Source: CAKZNE01 sp963976435 (GTDB lineage: Bacteria; Bacteroidota; Bacteroidia; Flavobacteriales; Schleiferiaceae). Taken from it: a stretch of 64,000 nt of DNA. Below are positions 34,970-44,491 of the stretch, piece by piece. Where the stretch lies: positions 62,001 to 126,000 of the forward strand of contig CAXBKQ010000008.1 of NCBI GenBank assembly GCA_963976435.1. Direction: 5' to 3'. The position numbers and the translations under genes were made by a program. Position 1 is the first letter of the stretch, and each line of letters begins with the position of its first letter. The notes under the pieces are model-generated. The model was not told the DNA's origin, did no database searches, and worked only from the letters and a program-made list of their open reading frames with translations.

Positions 34970-35730
34970 GGAGTTTCCAGGCTTTTGGTGATGAAAATAA
35001 AATCTTCTAAACTAAGTTGTTCGGCGCGCTTCCCTAAAAGCTCCTCCCTATCCTCAGCTAAGCTCAAATTAAGTGATTTTAAAGCATTTCTCAAAGTTTT
35101 ACGCCTTTGATTAAAAGCCATTTTCACCACCTTATAAAAGAGTTTTTCATCACAATCTAAATTATAATCTTCCTTTCGGCTTAAGCGAATAACTCCAGAC
35201 TTTACCTTAGGTGGAGGATTAAAAACCTCAGGTTCCACCGTAAACAAATATTCAGCATGGTAATAGGCTGCCACCAAAACACTCATTATTCCATAGGTTT
35301 TAGACCCTGGACCAGCCACAATACGCTCGGCCACTTCTTTTTGAAACATTCCAGCAAACTCTGGGATTAATTCCTTGTTTTCTAAGGTTTTAAATACAAT
35401 TTGAGTAGATATATTATAGGGGAAATTACCAATAATGGCGAATTGCTTTTTAAAAATTTCCGATACTGGCATTTTTAAGAAATCACCTCCTATAATCTTG
35501 TTTTTAAGACTTGGATAATTTTCATGTAAATATTCTACTGATTCCCTATCCAATTCAATTAGGGTGAGATCTTTAAATTTTGGAATTAAAAATTGAGTTA
35601 ATACCCCTGTTCCGGGACCAATTTCTAATACAGCATCGTATTCCTCAGCTTTTAGGGAATCAGCAATTCTTTTGGCAATATTTTGATCCTTGAGAAAATG
35701 TTGACCTAAATGTTTTTTCGCTCTTACCAT
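34966..35730 (-). CDS. rsmA: 16S rRNA dimethyladenosine methyltransferase RsmA (KsgA)
   Basis: RsmA dimethylates the two adjacent adenosines near the 3' end of 16S rRNA. The 254-residue protein has the SAM-binding LEIGPGTGVLT near 36-46, the acidic loop around LIELDRE, and the catalytic NFPYNIST (about 101-108). It ends with the C-terminal helical domain FNQRRKTLRNAL. It is the first gene of the long - strand run rsmA-mgtE-mscS-dehydrogenase-SBP-ligase. A TAATTTCG box lies 6 nt upstream of the ATG. Confidence 0.92.
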   Translation of the reverse strand: MVRAKKHLGQHFLKDQNIAKRIADSLKAEEYDAVLEIGPGTGVLTQFLIPKFKDLTLIELDRESVEYLHENYPSLKNKIIGGDFLKMPVSEIFKKQFAIIGNFPYNISTQIVFKTLENKELIPEFAGMFQKEVAERIVAGPGSKTYGIMSVLVAAYYHAEYLFTVEPEVFNPPPKVKSGVIRLSRKEDYNLDCDEKLFYKVVKMAFNQRRKTLRNALKSLNLSLAEDREELLGKRAEQLSLEDFIFITKSLETP

Positions 35731-35736
35731 GTATTG

Positions 35737-35744
35737 CGAAATTA
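35737..35744 (-). promoter_or_regulatory. -7-like box (TAATTTCG) of rsmA
   Basis: On the minus strand the sequence reads TAATTTCG, one base from the TAnnTTTG consensus. It ends 6 nt before the rsmA ATG. Confidence 0.45.
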
Positions 35745-35783
35745 GGCTTTTAGAATTTGCCTGAAAAGCTTAAAGGCCTATAA

Positions 35784-36425
35784 CTATAGCATTTTTCTAA
35801 AGGTAAGGTTGACCCTTGGAGATTTTATTTTTTTACTTTTTGGAATACTATGCAGCCAATTAAATTGAGTTTGCCCTTTCATCACTAAAAGGCTTCCTGC
35901 TTGTAATAAGATGCTCTGCTTTTCTCCTGTTTTTTTATGTTTAAATGAAAACTTTCGTTCCGCTCCAAAACTCAAAGAAGCAATTTCAGAGCTTCTGTTC
36001 AAGGTTTTTTCATCATCACTATGCCAGGATACACCCTCATCCCCATTGTGGTATAAATTGAGTAGGCATGAATTGAATTTTGTTTGAAGTTTTGATTCAA
36101 CAAGGTCTTTAAGCTCCAAAAGATCATTAGTCCAGATCAGGGATCTTTTGCTAAGATTGGAATAAGTATAATCGTATTCAGAATCTGCATACCAGGCTAC
36201 CTTTCTTTTGGTTATTATCTTTTTTCCGAAAAGGAAAGCCTCATCGTGTTTCCAAGCAATATTATTCATCAGTTTATGGAAGTATAGCCTGTGATCCTCA
36301 GCACTTAAAATCGGACCATAGTAATTCACCTCCCCATCATAGGGCAAATAATTTTGATCTATTTCCTGATTAAATAAATCCAAAGCCCAATTAAGTTCTA
36401 GACTCTTTAAGCCATTTTCTACCAT
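35784..36425 (-). CDS. AlkB-like 2-oxoglutarate/Fe(II) dioxygenase
   Basis: The 213-residue protein belongs to the AlkB family (oxidative demethylation of alkylated bases). The iron and 2OG ligands are all visible: His135 and Asp137 in SWHSDDE, His192 in LHSIPK, Arg204 and Arg210 in SPRVNLTFRK. Length and the FNSCLLNLYHNGDEG stretch fit ALKBH2/3-like members. The chosen ATG 36425 overlaps the upstream gene by 35 nt. It is the last gene of the M3 peptidase group. Confidence 0.85.
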   Translation of the reverse strand: MVENGLKSLELNWALDLFNQEIDQNYLPYDGEVNYYGPILSAEDHRLYFHKLMNNIAWKHDEAFLFGKKIITKRKVAWYADSEYDYTYSNLSKRSLIWTNDLLELKDLVESKLQTKFNSCLLNLYHNGDEGVSWHSDDEKTLNRSSEIASLSFGAERKFSFKHKKTGEKQSILLQAGSLLVMKGQTQFNWLHSIPKSKKIKSPRVNLTFRKML

Positions 36426-36639
36426 AAACCCAAAGCACTACAACCATGGAAATATGAGTAAACCAATAAATTAGCCAACCAATAACCTTATCAGCCTCCA
36501 CATTTTCACCATTGCCTGTAATTAGACTAAAGGTGTTTTTTAAAGTATTAAAAAGCGAGGGAAGGGTAAGAAGGGCAACGCCAGCAAGGAGAACGGATGC
36601 CAAAAGGGCGAAGAAGGAAAGGATAAACTTTAATTTCAT
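36391..36639 (-). CDS. Small membrane protein, unknown function
   Basis: The 82-residue protein has two hydrophobic helices (about 5-28 and 53-73) separated by a polar loop (TGNGENVEADK), and a basic end. I do not recognise a family. It lies 8 nt downstream of the DUF1801 gene and overlaps the AlkB-like gene by 35 nt, which suggests one transcript. Length, codon use and position support a real gene. Confidence 0.6.
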   Translation of the reverse strand: MKLKFILSFFALLASVLLAGVALLTLPSLFNTLKNTFSLITGNGENVEADKVIGWLIYWFTHISMVVVLWVYGRKWLKESRT

Positions 36640-36647
36640 GATATAAA

Positions 36648-37019
36648 TTATTTCTTGCTACTGACTTTATGATATGGCTTTTTGTCAATTTCCAAAGCAT
36701 CTTGGATAATTGATTTTATAATTTCTAGTTTTAGATCCATTTTGGGGTCTAATTCAATGGAAGCCACTTGTTTCCTAGATTTAAAATTCAACAGCTCATG
36801 GGGAGTTTCCTGTTCATTGGCCCTGAGCACACAAAAATCTATATTATTGTTTTTTAAGGGATTAAGGTAAATTACCCAATTGTTTTTATAATAAAATGGA
36901 ATTTTAAATCTAATTTTTGCTAGAAGGTGAAATTCCGAGACTAATAAATTATGAAGGAAAAGTAGCAGCTCTTTTTGTTCTGCTTCTTTTTGATAAATAA
37001 ATTCTTCTACCTCATTCAT
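36648..37019 (-). CDS. DUF1801 domain protein
   Basis: The 123-residue protein has the pattern of DUF1801 (YdhG-like): ARIRFKIPFYY-like segment (AKIRFKIPFYYKNNW, about 34-48), a central strand YLNPLKNNNIDFCVLRA, and the closing FKSRKQVASIEL. These small alpha/beta proteins have no established enzymatic role. The stop and start overlap neighbours by 4 nt or less (37016-37019 with the next gene). Confidence 0.75.
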   Translation of the reverse strand: MNEVEEFIYQKEAEQKELLLFLHNLLVSEFHLLAKIRFKIPFYYKNNWVIYLNPLKNNNIDFCVLRANEQETPHELLNFKSRKQVASIELDPKMDLKLEIIKSIIQDALEIDKKPYHKVSSKK

Positions 37020-37381
37020 TTTTCAGAATCTTTGCTTGGAAGGTTTGCCCTGTATTTCCAATTTAAAAAAAGGATAAAGAGCAGTATTACTTCTAATGCA
37101 ATTAAACTATAGAATAAAAAATTTTGGGATTGAAAAAGAGATAGAAGTATAAAAATCAGAAACATGAGCATGGAGCCATTGTAGTTCATCATCCTGGAGG
37201 AGAGGGCATTTGGTTTTAAAAACCTGTCTACACTCGCAATTAAAAAAAGGATGGCTAAAATTCCCATTATCGGCAACAAAACCATTACCAAGCCTCCGGT
37301 ACCTGCAGCCCTTAAAGCTCCATCATCCGCCAAGGTTAAGAAGCTCATTAGGCCAAAAAATCCCGATAATTTTAATTTCAT
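37016..37381 (-). CDS. Hypothetical membrane protein
   Basis: The 121-residue protein has three to four hydrophobic segments: one near the start that could be a signal anchor, then LVMVLLPIMGILAILFLI (about 31-48), and a pair at about 70-107. No known motif is visible. It directly follows the M3 peptidase gene without a gap (37381/37382) and overlaps the DUF1801 gene by 4 nt, so it is probably part of that operon. Confidence 0.55.
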   Translation of the reverse strand: MKLKLSGFFGLMSFLTLADDGALRAAGTGGLVMVLLPIMGILAILFLIASVDRFLKPNALSSRMMNYNGSMLMFLIFILLSLFQSQNFLFYSLIALEVILLFILFLNWKYRANLPSKDSEK

Positions 37382-39418
37382 TTATTCCTTATTTATCAAG
37401 CCTGCTCTTCTAAGCAAAGCTTTGGGGTCTGGGGCATTTCCTCTAAACTCCTTATATAAATCCATCGGTTTAATACTACCTCCTGAGGATAATAATTTTC
37501 TAAATTTTTGAGCTACCTCCTCGTTAAAAATACCCTTTTCTTTAAAAAATTCAAAAGCATCGGCATCCAAAACTTCCGCCCATTTATAGCTGTAATAGCC
37601 AGCGGAGTAACCACCTTGAAAAATATGTGAAAAGGCACAAGATGTGTTGCTGGATTCTATTCCTGGTAATAATTCTGTGTTTTGTAAAACCTCATTTTCA
37701 TATTTGGCAACATCGTCAATATCATTTGGGTTTACAGAGTGCCAAGCCATATCTAAGCTTGCTAATCCCACTTGCCTTACGGTAGCATATCCTTCCATAA
37801 AGGTGGCACTGCTTTTTAATTTCTCCACCAAATCCTCAGGAATCAATTCTCCACTTTGATAGTGCCTAGCAAATAAATCCAAACATTCCTTTTCATAACA
37901 CCAGTTTTCCATAATCTGTGATGGCAATTCCACAAAATCCCAAAAAACATTTGTACCACTTAAACTGCCGTATTTACCATTTGCCAAAATACCATGAAGG
38001 GCATGACCAAATTCATGAAATAAGGTACTCACCTCTTGGAAAGTTAATAATGAAGGTTTACTAGAAGTAGGTTTGGTAAAATTGCAAACTATGCTAATAT
38101 GGGGTCTAATATCCTTCCCTTCCTGTTTTTTTTGCGACCTATAACTTGTCATCCATGCTCCATTTCTTTTTCCTGCTCTTGGGAAAAAGTCTGCATAAAA
38201 AACAGCGAGGTGACTAGCATCCTTATCCAGCACTTCATAGCAGATCACGTCCTTATGATATTTAGGAATATCTTCCCTCTCTTTAAATTCAATGCCATAC
38301 AACCTTTTCGCCACTTCAAATGCTCCTTCAATAACATTCTCAAGTTTGAAATAGGGCTTTAAAATTTCATCATCAATTTTATATTCTTTTTGCTTAAGCT
38401 TTTCATTGTAAAAGGCAAAGTCCCATTTTTCAATCTTTTCAGGGCCATTCAAGCTTTTGGCAAATTCATTCAGTTTTTTCACTTCTGCCTTTCCTGCTGG
38501 TTTGGCAAATTCCAATATATTATCCAAAAAATCATGAACCGTTTGAGAATTTTCAGCCATTCTCCTTTGTAGAACATAATCTGCATGGTGCTTAAATCCT
38601 AATAGCTGAGCTCTTTGATATCTCAATTTGGCAATAGCTAATACATTCTCCTTATTGTCAAAATCATCCCCTTTAAAAGCTCTACTTCCAAAAGCGAGAG
38701 TCATTTTTTTCCGAAGAGCTCTATTTTCTGAATAACTTACAAAAGGAATATAGCTAGGGTATTGGAGATTAAACAACCAGCCCTCTTTTTCTGCTGCTTT
38801 GGCTGCGTCGGCAGCGGCTTCTTCAACGCCCTCAGGCAATCCTTTTAAATCCTCTTGATTTTCAATTTGCAATTCAAAGGCATTGGTTTCTGCCAAAACA
38901 TTTTCGCCAAATTTTAGAGATAGGCCCGATAATTTTTTATCAATTTCCCTTAAGGTGTTTTTATCTTCATCATTTAATAAGGCTCCGTTTCTTGTAAAAC
39001 CTAAATAAGTTTTGTCTAGGAGCATTGTTTCCTCCATTCCCAAGTTTAATTCTTGCCTTTTATCATAAACATGCTTAACCTTTTGAAACAAATTTTGATT
39101 GAGCATAATATCATTTCCATATTCTGTAAGCAAAGGAGAAATACTATGTGCTAAACTTTGGATTTTATCATTTGTTTCTGCGGAGTTTAGATTGAAAAAT
39201 ATCTCTGCAACTCTGCCCACCAATGAACCACTAGCTTCTAGGGCTTCAATGGTGTTTTCAAAGCTTGGTGTTTGAGGATTGTTTACAATTTCATCTACCT
39301 CTTTTTTAGCTTGAGCAATACCTTCTTCAATAGCTTCTAAAAAATGATCTTCTTTGATAAGGTGAAAGGGAGGAGTTTCGAATGCGGTGTTAAACTTTTC
39401 AATTAAAGGATTTGCCAT
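37382..39418 (-). CDS. M3 family metallopeptidase (oligopeptidase A/Dcp type)
   Basis: This is a zinc metallopeptidase of family M3, which cleaves oligopeptides. The 678-residue protein has the zinc-binding HEFGHALHG (about residue 467-475, HExxH) and the third ligand Glu in the following helix (VELPSQIMENW). The length and the C-terminal SGGSIKPMDLYKEFRG are typical of the oligopeptidase A/peptidyl-dipeptidase Dcp group. There is no signal peptide, so it is likely cytoplasmic. It is the first gene of the 39418 to 35784 minus-strand group. A TAAATTTA sequence lies 4 nt before the ATG. Confidence 0.9.
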   Translation of the reverse strand: MANPLIEKFNTAFETPPFHLIKEDHFLEAIEEGIAQAKKEVDEIVNNPQTPSFENTIEALEASGSLVGRVAEIFFNLNSAETNDKIQSLAHSISPLLTEYGNDIMLNQNLFQKVKHVYDKRQELNLGMEETMLLDKTYLGFTRNGALLNDEDKNTLREIDKKLSGLSLKFGENVLAETNAFELQIENQEDLKGLPEGVEEAAADAAKAAEKEGWLFNLQYPSYIPFVSYSENRALRKKMTLAFGSRAFKGDDFDNKENVLAIAKLRYQRAQLLGFKHHADYVLQRRMAENSQTVHDFLDNILEFAKPAGKAEVKKLNEFAKSLNGPEKIEKWDFAFYNEKLKQKEYKIDDEILKPYFKLENVIEGAFEVAKRLYGIEFKEREDIPKYHKDVICYEVLDKDASHLAVFYADFFPRAGKRNGAWMTSYRSQKKQEGKDIRPHISIVCNFTKPTSSKPSLLTFQEVSTLFHEFGHALHGILANGKYGSLSGTNVFWDFVELPSQIMENWCYEKECLDLFARHYQSGELIPEDLVEKLKSSATFMEGYATVRQVGLASLDMAWHSVNPNDIDDVAKYENEVLQNTELLPGIESSNTSCAFSHIFQGGYSAGYYSYKWAEVLDADAFEFFKEKGIFNEEVAQKFRKLLSSGGSIKPMDLYKEFRGNAPDPKALLRRAGLINKE

Positions 39419-39533
39419 ATTGTAAATTTAGATTTTAGAGCTTTCTAAAAGGGAAACAAAGAAAATTAATTCGGCTAATAAAATGATAATCTTGCTAGGC
39501 TTATTTCCAAATAAATATTGGAAAAGCCCGCAC

Positions 39534-39569
39534 AAAAAAGAAAAAAGGCGGAACCAAATGGAACCGCCT
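39534..39569 (-). terminator. Rho-independent terminator after ahpC
   Basis: On the minus strand an inverted repeat AGGCGG/CCGCCT with an inner CC/GG pair is followed by a T-rich run. It lies 27 nt after the ahpC stop. Confidence 0.7.
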
Positions 39570-39595
39570 CTTTACTATTCAAAAGGATATGAATT

Positions 39596-40228
39596 CTAGT
39601 TTGAACTTAAGTAAGAAGCAACTCCTTCATGAGTAGCATTCATTCCAGATTTACCTTCGTTCCAGTCTGCTGGACAAACTTCACCATTGTCTTCCACAAA
39701 TTGTAAAGCTTTTACCATTCTTAAGGCTTCATCTACATTTCTTCCTAGTGGTAAATCATTCACCAATTGATGACGAACAATACCTTCCTTATCGATAAGG
39801 AAAAGTCCACGGTAAGCGATCATTTCGCCTTCAGCTTGCATTTCTTCGTTTTCGTCGAAATAGTAGTTTCCTGCCAAAACATCATAGTTTGCAGAAATAG
39901 TTTTGTTAGTATCAGCAACAATTGGGTAGGTAATTCCTTTAATTCCACCCTCGCTTTTAGCTAGTTGTAACCAACCCCAATGAGACTGCTCAGTGTCTGT
40001 AGAAACCGCAACTACGGCAACACCTAATTTTTCAAATTCTTCCAGTCTAGATTGAAAAGCATGAAGTTCCGTTGGACAAACAAAAGTGAAATCTTTTGGA
40101 TAAAAGAATAAAATCACATGTTTACTTCCGGCATATTGCTCTAAGCTAAAATGTTGAACAATTTCTCCGCCGTTAATTACAGCTGAAGCGTTGAACTGAG
40201 GAGCTTTTTTTCCTACAAGTACACCCAT
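39596..40228 (-). CDS. ahpC: Peroxiredoxin, AhpC/Prx1 type
   Basis: This is a typical 2-Cys peroxiredoxin that reduces H2O2 and organic peroxides. The 210-residue protein has peroxidatic Cys51 in FTFVCPTEL and resolving Cys185 in EVCPADW. The start ATG follows a 62-nt leader after a perfect -7 box. The gene stands alone between convergent neighbours and has its own terminator. Confidence 0.9.
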   Translation of the reverse strand: MGVLVGKKAPQFNASAVINGGEIVQHFSLEQYAGSKHVILFFYPKDFTFVCPTELHAFQSRLEEFEKLGVAVVAVSTDTEQSHWGWLQLAKSEGGIKGITYPIVADTNKTISANYDVLAGNYYFDENEEMQAEGEMIAYRGLFLIDKEGIVRHQLVNDLPLGRNVDEALRMVKALQFVEDNGEVCPADWNEGKSGMNATHEGVASYLSSN

Positions 40229-40290
40229 TTTATTTAAATTTTTAATTCGTTATTATTCGGCTTTCCCCTATATTTTTGGAATAGCGGCTG

Positions 40291-40298
40291 CAAAAGTA
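40291..40298 (-). promoter_or_regulatory. -7 box (TACTTTTG) of ahpC
   Basis: On the minus strand the box reads TACTTTTG, an exact match to TAnnTTTG. A TTTC about 19 nt upstream is a weak -33 candidate. The 5' UTR would be about 60 nt. Confidence 0.6.
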
Positions 40299-40392
40299 AG
40301 CATTAAGTTGGCCAATGGAAATATTGTCAATTGCAAATTTCTATTACCCAACTGATCTCTATTATTTATTTAAAAAAAGCAGTTTAAAAAAA

Positions 40393-41094
40393 CTAATGAG
40401 CAGAACTCAACCAAGCAATAGCTACCGCAGCGAGAGTGGTAAGAAATTTAATAATATTAAAGCTGTGTGATTGATTGGATTCGAAAAGGATGGTGGTGGA
40501 AATATGCAAAAATATTCCTAAAACCAGAGCTGTGATTTCCCTGTAATAATCGGCTAAAAAAACAAAGTATGAACCCACAAACACTCCAATTGGGGCGATC
40601 AGGGCGAAACTCAACATATAGATAGCAATTTTCCATTTTGATTTAAAAACCTCGGAAAGCATTAAAAAGAGAATGATACTTACGGGTAATTTATGGACCA
40701 CAATTGCCCATAAGAAGGAATTGCTATGTTCATGATCAGAATGCAGGGAAATGGGTAAACTTTCCATGAAGGCATGAACAAAAAGGCTTAGGATAATGCT
40801 TATTGGAATTCCCTTGTTTTTAAAATGCTCGGTATGTGCATGGCCATGCTCAACCCCCATGCTGAAAAATTCCAAAATCAATTGGATAAGAAATCCAGCC
40901 ATGATATAAAGCCCCATTCGATGATTATGACCATCGTAAATTTCAGGAAGTAAGTGAAGTAATCCAACACTTAACAGATAGGCACCACTAAATGTTAGAA
41001 GAATTTTTAGGGAGTTATTCTTAGCACTTTTGAGGAGGTAAGCAATTATACTCCCTAGAGCTACAGAGGAAATTAAAATTAAGGATTCGATCAT
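40393..41094 (-). CDS. ZIP family metal transporter
   Basis: The 233-residue protein has about seven or eight hydrophobic segments and the His-rich metal motif of ZIP carriers: HLLPEIYDGHNH (about 47-58), HGHAHTEHF, and HKLPVSIILF (about 133-142). ZIP proteins move Zn2+ or other divalent metals into the cytoplasm. The metal and the role in this cell cannot be read. It overlaps the methyltransferase gene by 4 nt. Confidence 0.8.
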   Translation of the reverse strand: MIESLILISSVALGSIIAYLLKSAKNNSLKILLTFSGAYLLSVGLLHLLPEIYDGHNHRMGLYIMAGFLIQLILEFFSMGVEHGHAHTEHFKNKGIPISIILSLFVHAFMESLPISLHSDHEHSNSFLWAIVVHKLPVSIILFLMLSEVFKSKWKIAIYMLSFALIAPIGVFVGSYFVFLADYYREITALVLGIFLHISTTILFESNQSHSFNIIKFLTTLAAVAIAWLSSAH

Positions 41095-41828
41095 AATTTT
41101 CTGGAAGCAAATAAAATCAATCGTTCGGAATTTATGGGGTCAAAATCTTGTAAATTGAAGTCGCCATAAATCTTTTCTATCCTCAAATTGCTCTTTTCAA
41201 AAAGTTCTTCAAAATCTGAAAGCTCCAAAAGCTGAACTTGTTCTTCGTAATTGAAATCCTTGCTATTATCGGAAAAGGAAATCTTTTTTATAACCTTATT
41301 GTCTCTAATAAATCTCTCAATATGAAATTCTAGGCCTTCTACCCTTTTAATTTCTTTTTTCACCAATCCCAGTTTCACCTTATTTACATTCATGAAATCT
41401 AGTATTAGCATCCCCCCCGGCTTTAAGGCTTGATGAATGGAATTACATGCTTTACTATTATCAGATTTATCTTGAAAATAACCGAAGCTAGTGAAGAGGT
41501 TGAAAATATAGTCGAAGCGCTGTACTCCAAAATTTTCGCGCATATCTCCGATCTCAAATTTTAATTTCTCGGTTTCAAAGGACTTGGCGAATTCAATATT
41601 CTTTTCCGACAGATCTAAACCTATTACATCGCAATTATTTTCACTTAAAAAGATAGAATGCCTACCCCTACCACATGCTAAATCCAACAATTTACATTGT
41701 GGGTTAATTGGTAAAACACCTAAAACATTTTTTATAAAAAATTGGGCCTCATGATCATCTCGATGGGCATAAAGCTTATGATAATAACTTGTATTGAACC
41801 AAGATTCAAACCAGTCTTCGGAGCTCAT
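41091..41828 (-). CDS. Class I SAM-dependent methyltransferase
   Basis: The 245-residue protein has the Rossmann SAM motif LLDLACGRGRHSIFL (about 47-61) and the acidic DxxE-like stretch VIGLDLSEKNIEFAK, typical of class I methyltransferases. There is no second domain to suggest a substrate, so this is a general call. It lies between ZIP and TSUP transporter genes in an apparent operon. Confidence 0.78.
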   Translation of the reverse strand: MSSEDWFESWFNTSYYHKLYAHRDDHEAQFFIKNVLGVLPINPQCKLLDLACGRGRHSIFLSENNCDVIGLDLSEKNIEFAKSFETEKLKFEIGDMRENFGVQRFDYIFNLFTSFGYFQDKSDNSKACNSIHQALKPGGMLILDFMNVNKVKLGLVKKEIKRVEGLEFHIERFIRDNKVIKKISFSDNSKDFNYEEQVQLLELSDFEELFEKSNLRIEKIYGDFNLQDFDPINSERLILFASRKL

Positions 41829-41837
41829 ATTAATAGA

Positions 41838-42623
41838 TTATTGAAACAAATTAAATACTAAGGTGGGGATGCGCAACATAAGCATGGCTGATAAACTTAA
41901 AATTACTATCAACAACCAACGAACATAGGTATTAGCTTTTGGTAAAAATAAAATATACCTGGCTCCTATTACAGCTCCAATTGCTTGACCTGATGCTAAA
42001 GCAATTCCAGGTTTCCACTGCATATCACCACTCCAAAGGAAAACAAAAAAAGCTGGAATAAGGAATACCATTGCCAAAAGAAGCTTAATAATATTTGCAT
42101 CCTTAAGGCTATAGTCCATTAAAAGGACCAAAACACTAAGAATCATTATTCCTATTCCCATTTGAATAAAACCACCGTAAAAGCCTATCAAAAAAATTAA
42201 AAACCAATTTAACTTTGATCTTGACCTTTCAGAAACATTGGTTGCTTTTAACCACTTTTTAGGTTTATTGAGAAGGGTGATAAGCAGAAAAAGCATTATT
42301 AGGCCAATAATAAACCTCAGCACATCAGGGTTTATATCCACCGCAAGAAAAGCACCTAAGGTAGCTCCAATAAGGGAAGGGATAAAAAACCATTTACTCT
42401 CCTTAAACATAAATTTAGTTCTAGGAGTTTTTCGAAGGCTAATCACAGCTGCGAAGGTTTGAACCATTGCCCCAATTCTATTGGTAGCATTTGCCACATT
42501 TGCTGGCAATCCCATAAAAATTAAAAGGCTTAGGGTTATGGCCGATCCATTTCCTGCTAGGGTATTCATAATTCCCGCCAATAAACCTCCAGCAAATAAT
42601 AAAATGTAATCCGTGATTCCCAA
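41838..42623 (-). CDS. TSUP/TauE-SafE family sulfite/sulfonate permease-like protein
   Basis: The 261-residue protein has eight hydrophobic segments with the TSUP-typical GLLAGIMNTLAGNGS (about 13-27) and a second repeat near GFYGGFIQMGIGI (about 147-159). Family members export sulfite or organosulfonates, among other substrates. Substrate here is unknown; the sulfite dehydrogenase group elsewhere in the window makes a sulfur role possible but unproven. The start is TTG 42623. Confidence 0.75.
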   Translation of the reverse strand: MGITDYILLFAGGLLAGIMNTLAGNGSAITLSLLIFMGLPANVANATNRIGAMVQTFAAVISLRKTPRTKFMFKESKWFFIPSLIGATLGAFLAVDINPDVLRFIIGLIMLFLLITLLNKPKKWLKATNVSERSRSKLNWFLIFLIGFYGGFIQMGIGIMILSVLVLLMDYSLKDANIIKLLLAMVFLIPAFFVFLWSGDMQWKPGIALASGQAIGAVIGARYILFLPKANTYVRWLLIVILSLSAMLMLRIPTLVFNLFQ

Positions 42624-42698
42624 TTGCTAAATTTTCTACAAAATAAACATAGTAAAACCGATGATGGCCTATATTTAATAATTAAAACCCAATCTCAA

Positions 42699-44486
42699 CT
42701 ATGAATTAAAAAAGCCAGCCTTTTTCATAGACCACCTCAACAAAACAAAACTGAAAAGGAAAACTAGAGTCCAAATAGCGAAAGATGACCATTCCTTGAA
42801 AATCAAATAACCTAGAAGAAATAAAACGGAATAAACCATTAAAACACCTGAGACCCAGCATAGAAAGAGAAAGTTTAAACCGCTGTTTGACTTTGTATCT
42901 GAATGGATTCCCTTCCACCAGCCGCCGGGTTTTACTCTTTCATAAAATGAATTCAAAACTGAGGAATCGGTTGGTTTGCTAAGGAATGTAACCAAGATCC
43001 AAGCAATAGTGGTGAAGACTACCGTAAATAAAAAATCTCCGTTTTGTTCAAAAAAACTTTCCGGTAAAATATCTCTTAAGATGGTTTTTGAAATAATCAT
43101 TCCCAGGAAAGGCGCCAAAGTTGCAATCAACTCACTCCAGGCATTAATTCTCCACCAATACCATCTTAAAATCAGCACCATTCCTAAACCAGCACCACTG
43201 GCGATAAGAAATTGAGCAGCCTCATCTATAGTCCCAATCTTAGTGCTTACCAATAAACCTATTATCATTATAAATACGGTGATAATCCTACCTGCAAAAA
43301 CATAGGATTTTTGGGCTTCTTCCTTGGAAGGAAAAGAATCCTCAGGTCTGATAAATCGTTTATAAAGATCATTGGTTAAATAACTGGCTCCCCAGTTTAA
43401 TTGGGTAGAAATAGTGCTCATATAGGCTGAGAAAAAACCAACCAATAAAAGCCCTTTTAAACCAACTGGTAAAAAGTCCCTCATGATATAAACAAATCCT
43501 TTTCTCGATTCTTCAATTTCCAATTCTGGATATAAGACGAGAGCACACAATCCAACTATTATCCATGGCCAAGGTCTTAAACAATAGTGGGCGATTTGAA
43601 AAAATAAACTAGAGAAAACAGCATTCTTTTCATCCTTAGCGCTCATCATTCTCTGGGAAATATAACCACCACCACCGGGCTCAGATCCTGGGTACCAGCT
43701 GGCCCACCACTGAACGGCTATATAGGAAAAGAAGGCGCCTGCGGATAAGGAGAAAGTGCCAATTGCCAAATCAGAAGCACCAGAAATTTTTGGAAACAAA
43801 TCAAGCCGCCAAGAAGGTAGCTTTGATTTCAAACCTTGAACCCCTCCCACTTCGGGGGAGTTTAATACTATATAGGCCAAAATAATACAACCCCCCATGG
43901 CTATAATAAATTGGAAAAAATCGGTAATAGCAATTCCTAATAGTCCAGAAAGAGCGCTATATATAGCCACTAAAACCATGGCTATGGCCACAATTTTAAA
44001 AGCTGTCCAATAATCAATATCAAAAAATATCTCTAAGATGGTAATAAGAGCAGCATTTACCCAACCTATAATTATAGTGTTCATAAACAAACCGAGATAT
44101 ACTGCCTTTACCCCTCTTAACCATTTTGCTATAGGACCACTATATCTTATTTCCAATAATTCCAGTTCGGTAAGGATGTTTGCTCTACGCCAAAGTCTAG
44201 CAAAAAAGAAGGTGGTAAACATTCCTCCAATAAGCATATTCCACCACAACCAATTTCCAGAAACTCCATGTTGAGCAATTTTTTCAGTTACCCATAAAGG
44301 AGTATCAGCAGCAAAAGTAGTAGCGACCATACTTACTCCCGCAATATACCAAGGGAGGTTTCTACCTCCTAAAAAAAAGTCGCTTAAACTATTACCCGCC
44401 TTAGCTTTGTATCGAATACCGATAAAAATAAAAAAACTCATAAAGCCAATAATCACGGCCCAATCCAGGAAATGTAAATTGCTCAT
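42699..44486 (-). CDS. Sodium:solute symporter (SSS family)
   Basis: The 595-residue protein has about fourteen membrane segments. The family features include an N-terminal LSDFFLGGRNLPWY (about 34-47), VSMVATTFAADTPLW and the sodium-site region around YMSTISTQLNWGASYLTND (about 360-378). Transported solute is unknown; the family covers sugars, proline and vitamins. It is divergent from a lipoprotein gene, with 118 nt between starts containing a -7 box for each. Confidence 0.85.
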   Translation of the reverse strand: MSNLHFLDWAVIIGFMSFFIFIGIRYKAKAGNSLSDFFLGGRNLPWYIAGVSMVATTFAADTPLWVTEKIAQHGVSGNWLWWNMLIGGMFTTFFFARLWRRANILTELELLEIRYSGPIAKWLRGVKAVYLGLFMNTIIIGWVNAALITILEIFFDIDYWTAFKIVAIAMVLVAIYSALSGLLGIAITDFFQFIIAMGGCIILAYIVLNSPEVGGVQGLKSKLPSWRLDLFPKISGASDLAIGTFSLSAGAFFSYIAVQWWASWYPGSEPGGGGYISQRMMSAKDEKNAVFSSLFFQIAHYCLRPWPWIIVGLCALVLYPELEIEESRKGFVYIMRDFLPVGLKGLLLVGFFSAYMSTISTQLNWGASYLTNDLYKRFIRPEDSFPSKEEAQKSYVFAGRIITVFIMIIGLLVSTKIGTIDEAAQFLIASGAGLGMVLILRWYWWRINAWSELIATLAPFLGMIISKTILRDILPESFFEQNGDFLFTVVFTTIAWILVTFLSKPTDSSVLNSFYERVKPGGWWKGIHSDTKSNSGLNFLFLCWVSGVLMVYSVLFLLGYLIFKEWSSFAIWTLVFLFSFVLLRWSMKKAGFFNS

Positions 44487-44491
44487 AATTA

